DNA from: Allacma fusca
Taxonomy: Eukaryota; Arthropoda; Collembola; Symphypleona; Sminthuridae
Reading direction: 5' to 3'
NCBI GenBank assembly: GCA_947179485.1
Contig: OX359247.1
Location: 36,308,801 to 36,372,800, forward strand
Length of the DNA stretch: 64,000 nt
A program made the translations under genes and the position numbers. A model generated the notes under the pieces. The model had not been told where the DNA came from. It did not search any database and saw only the letters and a list, made by a program, of their open reading frames with translations. Positions 48,806 to 59,660 of this stretch are shown here, piece by piece (position 1 is the stretch's first letter; every line of letters begins with the position of its first letter).

Positions 48806-50505
48806 TGGTGGTTTCCTTCTTTTTGAATAGCTTTAAGCACAGGCAGTAGATGTTGCTCTTGTGAGGTGAGAGTATATGTAGTTATTTTTCCCATAGACAC
48901 ATTCACTTCGATTGGCAGAAATTAAAATTTAAAACAAGGTTGCAATTCTTCTTTTGTCAGCATTGTAAATGTGATTATTCCTTTATATATTTATATAGAT
49001 GGCTAGCTAGTTATAGGTAGTATGGCTCTCCGAGTGTCTCTATAGTTTGAATTCTCAATGTTTTTCCGGACAATGTGTACTTTTTGGACCGAAAATATAA
49101 GGAATAAAATTCTTACATAATTTTCATGCAGTAAAATAATAATTGCTGTTGTTGGGTGGATTCTGAACTAAGTACTAATATTAAGCCAGTATGTACATAT
49201 ATAATTGGGGAAGGCAACGATAGATGGTAACGTAATAATATAAAAATAGGTTGGTCCGATAAGGGTTAGAGACGACAAGTGTAAAACGCAACAGTGTTAC
49301 TTCTATATAAATAAAGTAAGATACTTGGTATAATGTTTAGAAAAATTAAGGCTAAGCCCTCAGCCCTCATATGTAATAATTACTCAGCAACGCAATTGTT
49401 TACTACTATCATGTGTAGTCATATTTTTAAACAAACTGATTCTGGGTACTTCTACAAAATTAATGTTTTGCCTTATGTGAAAACTCCACGTTACAGTAAG
49501 TATGAGCCATCGAGCAATCACGTACACTAGATGTTCCTGCAGTAGCCTGATCTTCCTGAAAATCGTTTTGGTGTCCATTGAGAGAAAACATCCATAATGT
49601 AACAATAGTAAGTTATAGTTAAAAACATTGTGTGTTCAGAACATTTTGTGGTAGAATCCTGCACCCTACATAATATTTTCTATGTATATACTTCCTATAT
49701 ATTTCCCTTCATGCAAGCGTGTTCTCGTGCTGCCTACTATATGCCTATATGACCGCTTGAATTCAGGCGTGCATTTCCTACTTAATAGGCATTTTTTCTG
49801 CGAAAATCAGTGCACCCTATTTCGCCTATAATTTTTTCTGAAAATAGCTCGCATTCTATAATTAGGCCTACATGTAGGATAGGATAGTATCTTTGCTGGC
49901 AATAATTAGCCTCTTGAAAATATACAAACGGAGCATTTCTCATATTTACAGTAGTAGAATACATAATATATTGCACACTCCGTCCAGAATGAAAGGTATT
50001 TAAATTCACGGTATTTGATTACTTTCCTCTCATGATACTCAACCGGAGAAATGCTATCTAAGTACAACAGGTAGGTACATATCGTTGGCTAAATTTTAAA
50101 TGGTACCATTTTCATTTCGTACCCCATGCTTTTTAACCATTTAATCACCATTTAAAATGGTACGTGTTAGAATTTTACCAACTATATACTGTGTCAACTT
50201 TCCAACATCTCCCAAACATTCCTAACATTACGTAAATAACGGGACATCTCATTTACGTAGATACCAATAATATTTTAAAGAAAGTACATGCTTATTTTAA
50301 CATTTCTTGACGTTACTGTCCTAATCTTTGATATAATTAACTCTAAACCTTTACCTCCAGTAAATACTTTATGATTATAAATTAAATACACCTTAATCGA
50401 AAACATTTACTTTATGCTTTGAAATTTAATTCCATAGCTACAACTTCATACGTTCTTTTTATAAGCTTCACATGTGCCCATTAAATATTTAATAAGCGTA
50501 ATAAG
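48806..50505. other. Downstream flank of the receptor gene, no gene seen
   Basis: AT-rich and unique apart from GCCTATA/CTACAT-rich patches at 49660-49890. AATAAA hexamers near 49103 and 49312 could end the receptor transcript but cannot be judged. Confidence 0.4.
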
Positions 50506-51459
50506 CAGGGACGGGAATTCGAATTCGAATCGGAATTATATTCAAAAAATTCGGGTATCCGAATCGATATTAGGATCGGAAAATAATTCACCACGGTATT
50601 TGTATTCGAAATTGGATTAGAATAAAAACAAGGGTATTCGAATCGGTATTCGAATATTTTTTAAAGAATTCCGATTCCAATAAAGTATCGATTTCATTGG
50701 GTTTTATACTGTCACGTGCAAGAAAATGTTCATAGGAAGCATTTTTTGAAAGCCGCACACATGCAATTATAAAACCCAAAGGGCAAGTAACGAACGTTTG
50801 GTAAATGAGAAGTGTATGGTTGGTAATGGGCAGTGATTTATAACCCGTTTTGTAAAAATTCCTACAAATAGGATGAGATAGCCGCATGGTGCAGGTCTTA
50901 CAGGACGATTAAGTGAATCAAGTTTCTTCTTTCTTAAAACTTGTTCTCATCATTTGGATGCGTAAAACTAATTCCGTTGAAGTGCATTTTAGTTACCAAG
51001 TGTTATCAAACAAATCGACTTGCAAATATATACTGTCAGAAAAAACTAACCGGAAAAGTAGTTAGACAGGTTAACAGATTACTCAGAATTTTTTAAAAAT
51101 GTTATTGGATCAATCCTTGCTTTTCTAGTTACTGAAATTTCAGTTGAGCGTGTGTTTTCTGCGCTTAAATTTATATTAAATGATTGCGTGGTAATGTATA
51201 GATGCAAAAACGCTTAATGTGTTATGTATCGCTTATTTTTTGCGATTAAATTGTTCTTTTGAATAAATTCCCATTTTTTGTACGAATATCCGAAAAGTAT
51301 TTGAATCGGAATTCAAATTCAGCAAGTATTCAAGTATATTGGAATCCGTATCGGAATTCAAATTTTTAAGTATTATTAAAAATAATTAAAATTGAAATCG
51401 AAACTAGAAAGTATTCGAATCAGAATTTAAATCCTTATTTTTCCTATATCCCGTCCCTG
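50506..51459 (+). mobile_element. hAT element copy B, plus orientation, with perfect 8-bp target duplication
   Basis: The 954-bp element begins CAGGGACGGGAATTCGAATT and ends with the complement-matching CCCGTCCCTG. The octamer GTAATAAG flanks it on both sides (50498-50505 and 51460-51467). Subterminal regions are full of GAATTCGAAT/ATTCGAATCGG words. About 51125-51215 encodes a decayed transposase C-terminus (SVERVFSALKFILND), followed by stops. It is the inverted relative of 46498-47942, so the two copies face each other across receptor exon 3. Confidence 0.9.
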
Positions 51460-51467
51460 GTAATAAG

Positions 51468-52273
51468 TAAGTACATAAGTTGCTCGCATATATTGTCAAT
51501 CTACAGTTCCATTTACAATTTCAACCCGTTGACCACGTGTGATGTATGTTCACACCGTGGTCCTGACGACATTTTTCATTTCATGTTTATCTGCCGTATA
51601 CTTACCCCACTTTGAAATGTACACATGTTAAACTTAAACCTCAAATCCATCACCCCTAGAAATTGGCCCGAGCATCTTTTTCAGAATTATAACCAAAAAA
51701 ATTAATTGATAACATTGTTTACTTTATAATGAAGGCACTACGACTACGACAGTGGTGCCGTGATAATTAACTCTCTTTAATGTAAAACGAAACCTATGTT
51801 GTACCTACCTGTGTTGTAGACAATGTCTTAAAAACACTATAAATCATTCATTCATTCATATTGTCAATCTACGGCTTGGCAATAATAATGTCCATTAATT
51901 ACTGTCATATAATTGTAGACAGATTTGCACTTGACAATTATAGTGCAATTATTATGGTACATATTGTCATGGTCGTCTCCGCTGCAAGCATCATCGACTT
52001 GCCATGTTTGGTTTAACTAAAATATTTATTTTAGTTATTCTATTGTTGAATTTAAATTAATAATTTAAATTCTTTTTCATTTTATATTGTTAGCAATAAT
52101 GCTAACAAAATGTAGCAAATGCTAGCGTGGAAGGCCGATCTCTCCTTAAAGGAGATAATTGTTAAGGATCATTCTACTTTTATATTTTAACAAAACATGG
52201 TGCGTCTTGTTTTTGCCTCCTGCTATTTTTATTCAATGAATAAAGTCTAGTACATTGTACTAATCTTCGATAA
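51468..52273. other. AT-rich spacer between hAT elements
   Basis: No gene or element boundary recognised. Confidence 0.4.
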
Positions 52274-52281
52274 ATTTTTAC

Positions 52282-53315
52282 CAGTGCTGCGCTCAAGTCA
52301 AGTAAATTCCTGACTTGACCATGACCTTGACTTGACTATGAAAGTCAAGTATTTTTTTGAAACGATCTTGAACCATGACAACTCATGTTCAGGTGATTAC
52401 TTGAAATTTCATGGTCAAGTAATCAAGTACTTTTTACGTCATTTGAACATGACCATGTTCAACCAAAACTGCGCTTGACTTGACCATGACTTGACCATGA
52501 TTTGAAGATGATTTGTCCATGACTTGATCATGACTTAACCCAAACATGTATATATGTAGATGCATGTACAGTGAATTCCCTATATAGTAGTTCCCAAGGG
52601 ATGACCTGTATGGAAAATACCTGCCCATACATGGGGATGCCACCGTATGTTATTGCAACATAATTAAAATGTAATACAAGGGAAATTTTAAGCATGTCAT
52701 TACAAAGGGAATGCTGTCCCAGAGGCAACCACTGTATATGTAGGAAATTCACTATATAAATAAACATGTATGTGCTTACACTGATTCAATATCTTGTTTT
52801 CACAGATTCTCAAAATTGTAAATAGTATTTAAGAAAATTATTACAAAACAAAATTTTTTCCAAAAAGGATTTATCAAAGAATCTTGTACACTGAAGCGAA
52901 TAAAGTTGACGCCAGATGTTACAACAGGTAAAAAATTTAATTGCCAAATTTGGATGCCTAGCATGAGTTGCAATTTCTTAAAAAATAAAACAACAAGAAG
53001 TATCGAAATGATATTTTGAAAGTTTTTGTCTTTGACATAGGCAACGTTATTTTACTTGAATCTGTATATGAAATACTCATGGTTCATGATCAAGTTTTTA
53101 CATTATCAGACTTGACCATGAACATGACTTGACACTCAAGTAATATTCCGGCCTGACCATGAGGCTTACTTGACTTCAAGTAACATGGTCAAGTTTATAC
53201 ATTTCCTGACCATGACCTGAATACTCAAGTTATAATTTTTTGTAACTTGACCATGACTCGAACTTGACCATGACTTGAAATACTCATGGTTTACTTGAAC
53301 TTCTGCGCAGCACTG
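52282..53315. mobile_element. Non-autonomous hAT element with CTTGACCATGA subterminal repeats
   Basis: The termini CAGTGCTGCGCTCAAGTCAA and the complement of GAAGTTCTGCGCAGCACTG are inverted repeats. The octamer ATTTTTAC flanks both sides (52274-52281 and 53316-53323). The outer 250 bp at each end contain many copies of TTGACCATGA/TCATGGTCAA in both orientations, as expected for hAT subterminal transposase-binding repeats. The centre is unique and non-coding. Its (C)AGTGCTG terminus resembles that of the element at 19522-21431. Confidence 0.92.
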
Positions 53316-53791
53316 ATTTTTACCACCTACTTTTTATTTCCCCAACCCTGACAGGTGCTGGGTAACTTTTCCTTCGTTTAAAACTACCCTCCCGAATCCC
53401 TTAATTTAATTGTGTTTTCTCCTAAATCTGGCGCAATCTGGAGTGATTTTACAGTTGTGCTGCCCTGTATTACGTCCCTGTGCCCGCTGCTCCCTGTGCC
53501 GCCGTCTACCGGCTATTCTATTTTCAACCGTGTATCCTCACTGTAGTAAGAATTTCCATCTAAAGTCAATATACTCATGGTGTATTGAAGAGATATGGTG
53601 GTGACAATCCCAATACACCCAAACGGCGCGAAACACAAAAGAGACTTCTGACGTCATCGCGGGAGTTGGCACGCGTGAAATGAATCGCGTTCTTATGATA
53701 CTTGCTTTGATTTGCAATTTTGGGACTATTAGTTATGGCTTCTTAGAATTTTATTTATAATCTCCCAAAAGTGTAGCGAACATAAGTAATC

Positions 53792-54194
53792 ATGTCATAC
53801 GGTTTTCTTGTTCCAGAGTGTGATTCTTCAAATTAACAAAATTACAGTGAGGTGACATTAATTTTTCATTGTTTTCCCGTACAAGTTAAATATCTTTGCA
53901 AAGTTTGGGAAACAAAGTGTAAACGCAAGACATTAAACATAAATACAGCAAGCATTTGCTCCTATCACAGAGAATTATTATGAAAAGGATTTAAAAGGAG
54001 AACTTCTGGGGCTGAAAAGAAGAAAAATAATTAGAATAACAGCCGTTCCAATAGTATTTCCAAACCGTGAGATTCCCATGAATGTCCCTAAAAGAGATAT
54101 TAGTGTTCGAAGGTTATGTAGGAAGGAACGAGCCGATTTATTATCTGAACAGATTATTGCAGCCAAATTCGTTGGAAAACGAAAATTCTACTGA
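53792..54194 (+). pseudogene. THAP zinc-finger domain relic
   Basis: ATG at 53792 starts MSYGFLVPECDSSN, then a TAA, then in the same frame EVTLIFHCFPVQVKYLCKVW and ETKCKRKTLNINTASICSYH. After a frameshift it continues ENYYEKDLKGELLGLKRRKI and ITAVPIVFPN, ending at TGA 54192-54194. The order matches a THAP domain (C2CH DNA-binding fold): Cys near the start, FP, W, IC..H and the closing AVP.(I/V)F motif. The first zinc Cys is apparently replaced (Gly or Leu). With one stop and one frameshift it cannot be expressed as it stands. THAP domains occur in P-element-type transposases and in many arthropod proteins; which source applies is unknown. Confidence 0.7.
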
Positions 54195-56560
54195 AGGTTT
54201 GTTTAAAAATGTAAAAACAGATTTTAAAAATACCTTGTTATGACGGTGACCGTGTTTATTCAAAGTCAAAAGTGCAAGTTATTATGATAAGGGAACTCTG
54301 CTCTTCCTGGAAACAACCAATAATCTACCAGTTTGACTTAAATGTAACTACATTATTATTCCATAATATATATACTATACTGTATAATGTAATTACTGAT
54401 ACTGGCCGGATTTATTGCTGTTGCAATTGGGAGTGATTTGGGAGCTTCGAATCGTGCTTTGCAACGGGAACTCCCCAAAATGTCTTAAAAATCTACATTC
54501 CACAATTCCCGGACTGTATTCCTGTGAGGAGGGATTTTTATTGTCCATTAGATCAGCCCGGAGGCTTACATTTCTCTAGACAGAATATTCTGTGAGCTAT
54601 CTTCTCACAAGCCGTCTAAATCATGATTGTTTAGAAAATTTATTTTATTGCTGCAGTGGTCAGAATCCTACTACTATTGCACGTTGTTGGTTACTACTGC
54701 AATTATTATTTATGTTTGTATTATATTGCACTGTTTCATATGCTGATTAATTAGTTAAATACGTCAATTTGTATATAATGTCATTCAATCGGAAGTATGT
54801 TTACATTCTCACATTGTAATGCTATCTCCCGCAATGACGTCACAATAAGTGAAACTCCGCCCTCTTCTCTGCTGTGTAGGGATTGTCACCCCGTTGAATA
54901 TACTTAAATTGTGAGAAATTATTTTTATTAATAATAATTATTTTGTGCCCAGCACTCAATACCATCCGCCCCATTTAGTTTTGCGTAATTGTCAGACAAT
55001 TTAATTCCCCGTATCAATATCCATAACTTCATTCAGTATCCTTAACTATTGAGAATTTCCCATATCCTTTCCCATTACTTTTTTGGCTTACTTAAAAAAG
55101 GTGGTGTTGTGGGAAAAGTGCATTTCATATATTAGAGTACTAATTATGCCAAGCGAGTAGCTAACCATCAAATATTTAATATTTGAATTGATTTTTCGAT
55201 TACAACAAACAGTGATTAATTGCAAATTGCAATAATCACACTCGCAATTACACATTTAGACACAATTACTGTCATTCGTGCTCACATTCATTTTTTTCAT
55301 TGAATATTTAAATTACCAACGGTAAATATTTTTTTAAGTTACAACTAACTACTACCAGAGTTGAGTAGTTGTGTATACATACTCTGTATTTTAAATTAAA
55401 TCCCTTAACCCACTCTCATCTCTCATTTCTTTTTAACACACTTATTCCCTCTCATCCCCGTAATTTCTTTCAAAGTTTTAACTTTTCCTCCCCCCATAAT
55501 TTCATTTAAACTTTAACCCACCTTCCTCGTAATTTATTTTAAATCATTTAACTCCTGCTACTCATAACTCCTTTCAAACATTTATCTCCTCCTCTTCATA
55601 ATTTCCCTGAAACGTTTAAATTTCCCTCAATATAAATTCTTTCAAACCTTACAACTGTTTGTACTCTAGAAACCAAAAAGAATGAATAATAGGTGAGGTG
55701 GGTATATAAAATACAATATTTATTGTGTGAATAGTTTACTTTTCCTACCACGAAACAGAAGCAGGATGAGAGACAAGGAAATTGCAAATGTTTCCACGTT
55801 ATTTTCAGGGGTCTCTATTTAAATATCTTTAAATAATCATGGTCAAATCGGGATGGTATTTTGTATTGTATTGTATTTTGTATTGGGATATTGTAAGATT
55901 TCTTCTTTATTTAGATACACTGATTTTCTCAAGCTTTATTTGTCAATACATCAAATAACTCCTGTTGATCCATTCCTGTCCAACAATAAGAATCCTTATA
56001 ATGCCAGTACCATGTTATAACTTATGTCACAAATAAAATGTTGCATTGCAAATTATTGTTACCATTTCATTATGTCAAATATTCATAAGCGCCCTTTCGT
56101 CTCTGTGTATAAGAATCCCTAAGATAAATAATTTTCCTTATGCAGCAAAGTTTGAGAAGCAACTCTTAAATACAAATTAATTTACATAAACCTGTTGGCA
56201 TTAAGTACGTAATTTAATAAAGGCGTTGATTCTCAAAATATTTAACTTTTGAAGTGTCTTGAAAACAGTAGGGGATATTGTGTGTATCGTTGCATAGAGA
56301 AAATAATGCAGAAACGCCAATTTATGCCACCCCTGAAGTGGCACTTGTATGAACGAGCAGCGCTTGCGATCTAGATAAAACCCGTATAAGGGGTTCTTCA
56401 GGGTTATCCGGGTAACTTGGAAGCATTTTGAAAATTTAATATTACCATTACTGGTTGTAAAATATGAACTATATAATAAACATCGTTTTATATTTTAACA
56501 AAACTACCAACGTACTTATGCTCATAGGTGCTCCAATGCTCAACTTCGACTTCGACTGCT
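54195..56560. other. Non-coding AT-rich stretch
   Basis: No gene seen. Contains copy 2 of the 105-bp dispersed repeat (55760-55862). Confidence 0.45.
55760..55862 (+). repeat. Copy 2 of the roughly 105-bp dispersed repeat
   Basis: Same orientation as 39642-39749 and near-identical over its last 45 bases. The copies sit about 16 kb apart and the flanks are unrelated. Confidence 0.8.
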
Positions 56561-57989
56561 GAGCGAAGTAGACATATAAGATATTCACATCTGAGGACAT
56601 GCACTCTGTGCGCTAAACGTTTACTGGTACCTGGCTATCCATAAGCCACGGTGAATGGGTTTCACCCAGCTGAAAGGGCTGCCAGGTTCTGAACCTTAAC
56701 ATCCGGACACCTCCAGGAGACCAAGGATTTTTGGAACCGGGCACTGTTTTCAGTCGTGTGCTACTACAATTTCAACTAATAACCTAGTGAAGCCAGGGCC
56801 AGTTATTTTAGCTCCAGAACATCCATCAGTCAACATTAATACTCACATACACACATCAAATAGAAGTTCTCAGCAACCAGTCATCCGTAACTAATACGTA
56901 TTTTATTTTTTATTAATTTTGACTTGCTCTTGAACACAAATGTTAAGTTAGTAAAGAGAAATTACAACAATAATATATATAATGTACTACAAAGCAGGGC
57001 AGGGCAGGAAATTTTTATCGTATGCAAAAAACCAATGGTACAAAATTAGCTATTCACTGTAGCAACTGTAATGCAGTATACCATAATACGGGCTGTTTGA
57101 AGCTTTTCAAAGATAATAAGAAGTTCAAAGCCCTTGTAGACTCGGGAAAATGGAAATGTCCTAATTGTACAGACTGCTGCAGTATTGATAATCCTCTCCA
57201 ATGTCTTCAAGAATTAGCTGATAACAATGACTCCTTGACTCCTAACAATGATTTCTTCATTGTTAGTAACTCCTCAGACTGCAAACCTATAACATCTTAT
57301 GCGATACAACCACTCTCTAAGGGGTTTGTCATCATGAATATTAACATTTGTAGCCTAAGCCTGAAGGTTGATGAGTTGAGTGTACTCATGAATGAATATA
57401 GTGTAGATATAATGTGTATCACGGAAAGTTGGCTAAACAATAACAGTTTGGATGGTGAACTAGCAATACCAGGATATTATTTCTATAGAAAAGATAGAAT
57501 GCATAAAACTGGAGGACGAGTCTGTATGTATGTAAAAAATAATATTAACAGAAGCTATAACTATAGATATGATAGCTGCTGAAAATATTTCAGTAAAAGT
57601 TAAGTTGCCTCACACCAAAGCATTTGCAATTGTAAATATATACAGACCTCCAGGTCATTTAATTTATGATGACAATTTCTTTCTACAAATGAACAAACTT
57701 GTAAGTGCTATTTATCCTGCATATGGCGAAATTATAATAGCTAGGGATTTTAATATTGACCTAATGAACAAATGCAACTCCACCTCTTATCTTTCCCGTT
57801 GCATGGAGACTAAATATGACTCCAGCCATCCAAACTCCTACTCGTGTAACGCTATCATCCCGCACTCTCATTGATCATATGTATACCAATAACAATACAT
57901 ATTTATGTGACTCTGGTGTGTTAGAGTGTGGGCTATCAGATCACGATCTAATCTACATTTGTGGTGAAAACTTTGGAGTGGTGGCTTGA
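56561..57989 (+). mobile_element. 5' half of a non-LTR retrotransposon (PHD-like finger and endonuclease), broken
   Basis: From 57022 the frame encodes a Cys/His cluster (HCSNCNAVYHNTGC ... WKCPNC, PHD/treble-clef-like). The apurinic-type endonuclease follows: ININ start, DIMCITESWLNNN with the catalytic Glu, and GYYFYRKDR. Two frameshifts follow (near 57565 and 57855). The remaining frames supply IVNIYRPPGH, ARDFNIDL (usually GDFN) and a closing SDHDLIYI with the catalytic His. It stops at 57989. No reverse transcriptase follows. The layout fits CR1/L2/Jockey-like elements. Sequence from about 56561 (GAGCGAAGTAGACATATAAG onward) may be its 5' untranslated region. Non-LTR copies usually lose the 5' end; here the 3' half is missing, and a palindromic element begins 21 bp later. 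Confidence 0.85.
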
Positions 57990-58009
57990 TGTAAGTAGTT
58001 TGTTTTGAC

Positions 58010-59660
58010 AACTTACTTGATACTACGGATAGGTAAATAACTAAATTGTAAATAATTAGGATACTGATTGTTGATTGACATTCCTTCGAAATATTATTAC
58101 TTTCAATTTGTACTAGGCTAGGTTAAGAATGGAAAAGACTGATCACATCTAGGTTAACATGTTTATTGATATCACGACTCGTCATTTTTATTCTTTTACA
58201 TCGGTCCGAACTCCTTTAACCATTGACTTTTAACCGCAAAAGCTGCCAGATCTCGAAAAACAAAAAAGATGGATCTGTGATTAAAATGCTACCGTGGATG
58301 TGATCAGTCTTTTCCATTATAAAACTAACCAAACAAAAATTGATTCCATCAGCCCTCTCTTAATTTTTAAATGAATTCACCCTTCCTCCAAAAAAATGCC
58401 CTCCTTCATAATGAGCTTCATTTATTTTAAAATTAATGAAATGGTATCAACACGTGTAAGAATTTTTAAAACATGCAGGGTTTTGTTTTTATATATGCAA
58501 ATAATTTGAAAGGCTTGAATTATTGGTAGGAGGAAGGTCGGATTAATTTTTAAATTGTCCTTTGAAAGCGTGAAGGAACACCATTTCATTTGGGCATTTC
58601 TGGGTAAACACTAAATAATTAGGATACTGATCGTGGATTTACAACCCTTCAAAAATGTCATAATTTCAATTTTTGTTCGGTTAGTTTAAAAATGGAAAAC
58701 ACTTGTCACATCCAAGTTAATATTTTCATTCTTTTTATTGATAATACCATCTGAATTTTTCATAACGTTGGTGAAGAGGCAAAGTGATCTAGGTACATAA
58801 TCGATTAGAATCAAAATGATCAAAAAAACTTTTCCCTAAAGGCAAAATGAACTGGGTACAAGTCTCTTTAAAAGCAAACTGACCTACATACAACTTTGCA
58901 TAAAAGTAAAATGATCTAACTGCTGGTGTAATTTTTTGTGTGAGAAAAATAGCATATGCAACGAGGACACGTGGCTTAAAAGGGCTAACTGTAATTGACC
59001 TATGGTTGTGGGTTAATATTGTCTGAAGGGTTTCCTATTACCAAGGAACATTCCGGCAACTGAAGTTAACTTGACTTATTACATCTACTACATTTGTAGT
59101 TATGAAAACTAGATCATTTTGCTTTTAAAATTCAATGCAAGTAGATCATTTTTTCTTTAATGAAACTGCAAGCAGATCATTTTGATTCTAATCAAACATG
59201 CGCCTTGATCATCTTGCCTCTTCACCGACGATATGCTTTCACATAGATGAGAACTCATTTTACATTACCTAAGCCTCAAGGTGTCAGATCCCGAAAAACA
59301 AAAGAGTACTCTGTACTTTTATTTTAAGGTTTATTTAGGTATGTAAAAATTGGAATATTTTAAAGAAACTGTTTTTTCCATGAAATGCTTGTTAAATGCG
59401 TTTTAAATAGTCCATAGTTTATACCTGAATGAATCTTAAAATAAAATCACAAATCAATCTCTTTTGTTTTTTGAGATCTGGCAGCTTTAGGGTTAAAAGT
59501 TCGGACCGATGTAAAAGTTTTAAAATGCCGAGTGGTGTTATCAATCAAAATAGTATAGTACAAATTGAAAGTAATAAGATTTCTTATGATGTCAATCCGC
59601 CATCAGTATCGTAATTATGTACAATTTAGTTATTTACCTATCCGTAGTAACAAGTAAGTT
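58010..59660. mobile_element. Long-inverted-repeat DNA element, 1.65 kb
   Basis: The left arm (58010-58265) and right arm (about 59463-59660) are inverted copies. They share AACTTACTTG(A/T)TACTACGG, ATAGGTAAATAACTAAATTG, TATTACTTTCAATTTGTACT, TTTTACATCGGTCCGAACT and AGCTGCCAGATCTC. There is no transposase frame and no clear target duplication. A third, diverged copy of the arm (about 58610-58760, + orientation) lies inside, next to a smaller palindrome. It starts 21 bp after the retrotransposon coding sequence ends. Confidence 0.8.
58771..59233. mobile_element. Inner palindromic element nested in the 58-59.7 kb element
   Basis: GTTGGTGAAGAGGCAAAGTG and GATTAGAATCAAAATGATC at the left mirror the complement of GATCATTTTGATTCTAATC and CATCTTGCCTCTTCACCGAC at the right. 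Both arms repeat (A)GATCATTTTGCTTTTAA-type units several times in opposite orientation. Non-coding. Confidence 0.7.
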
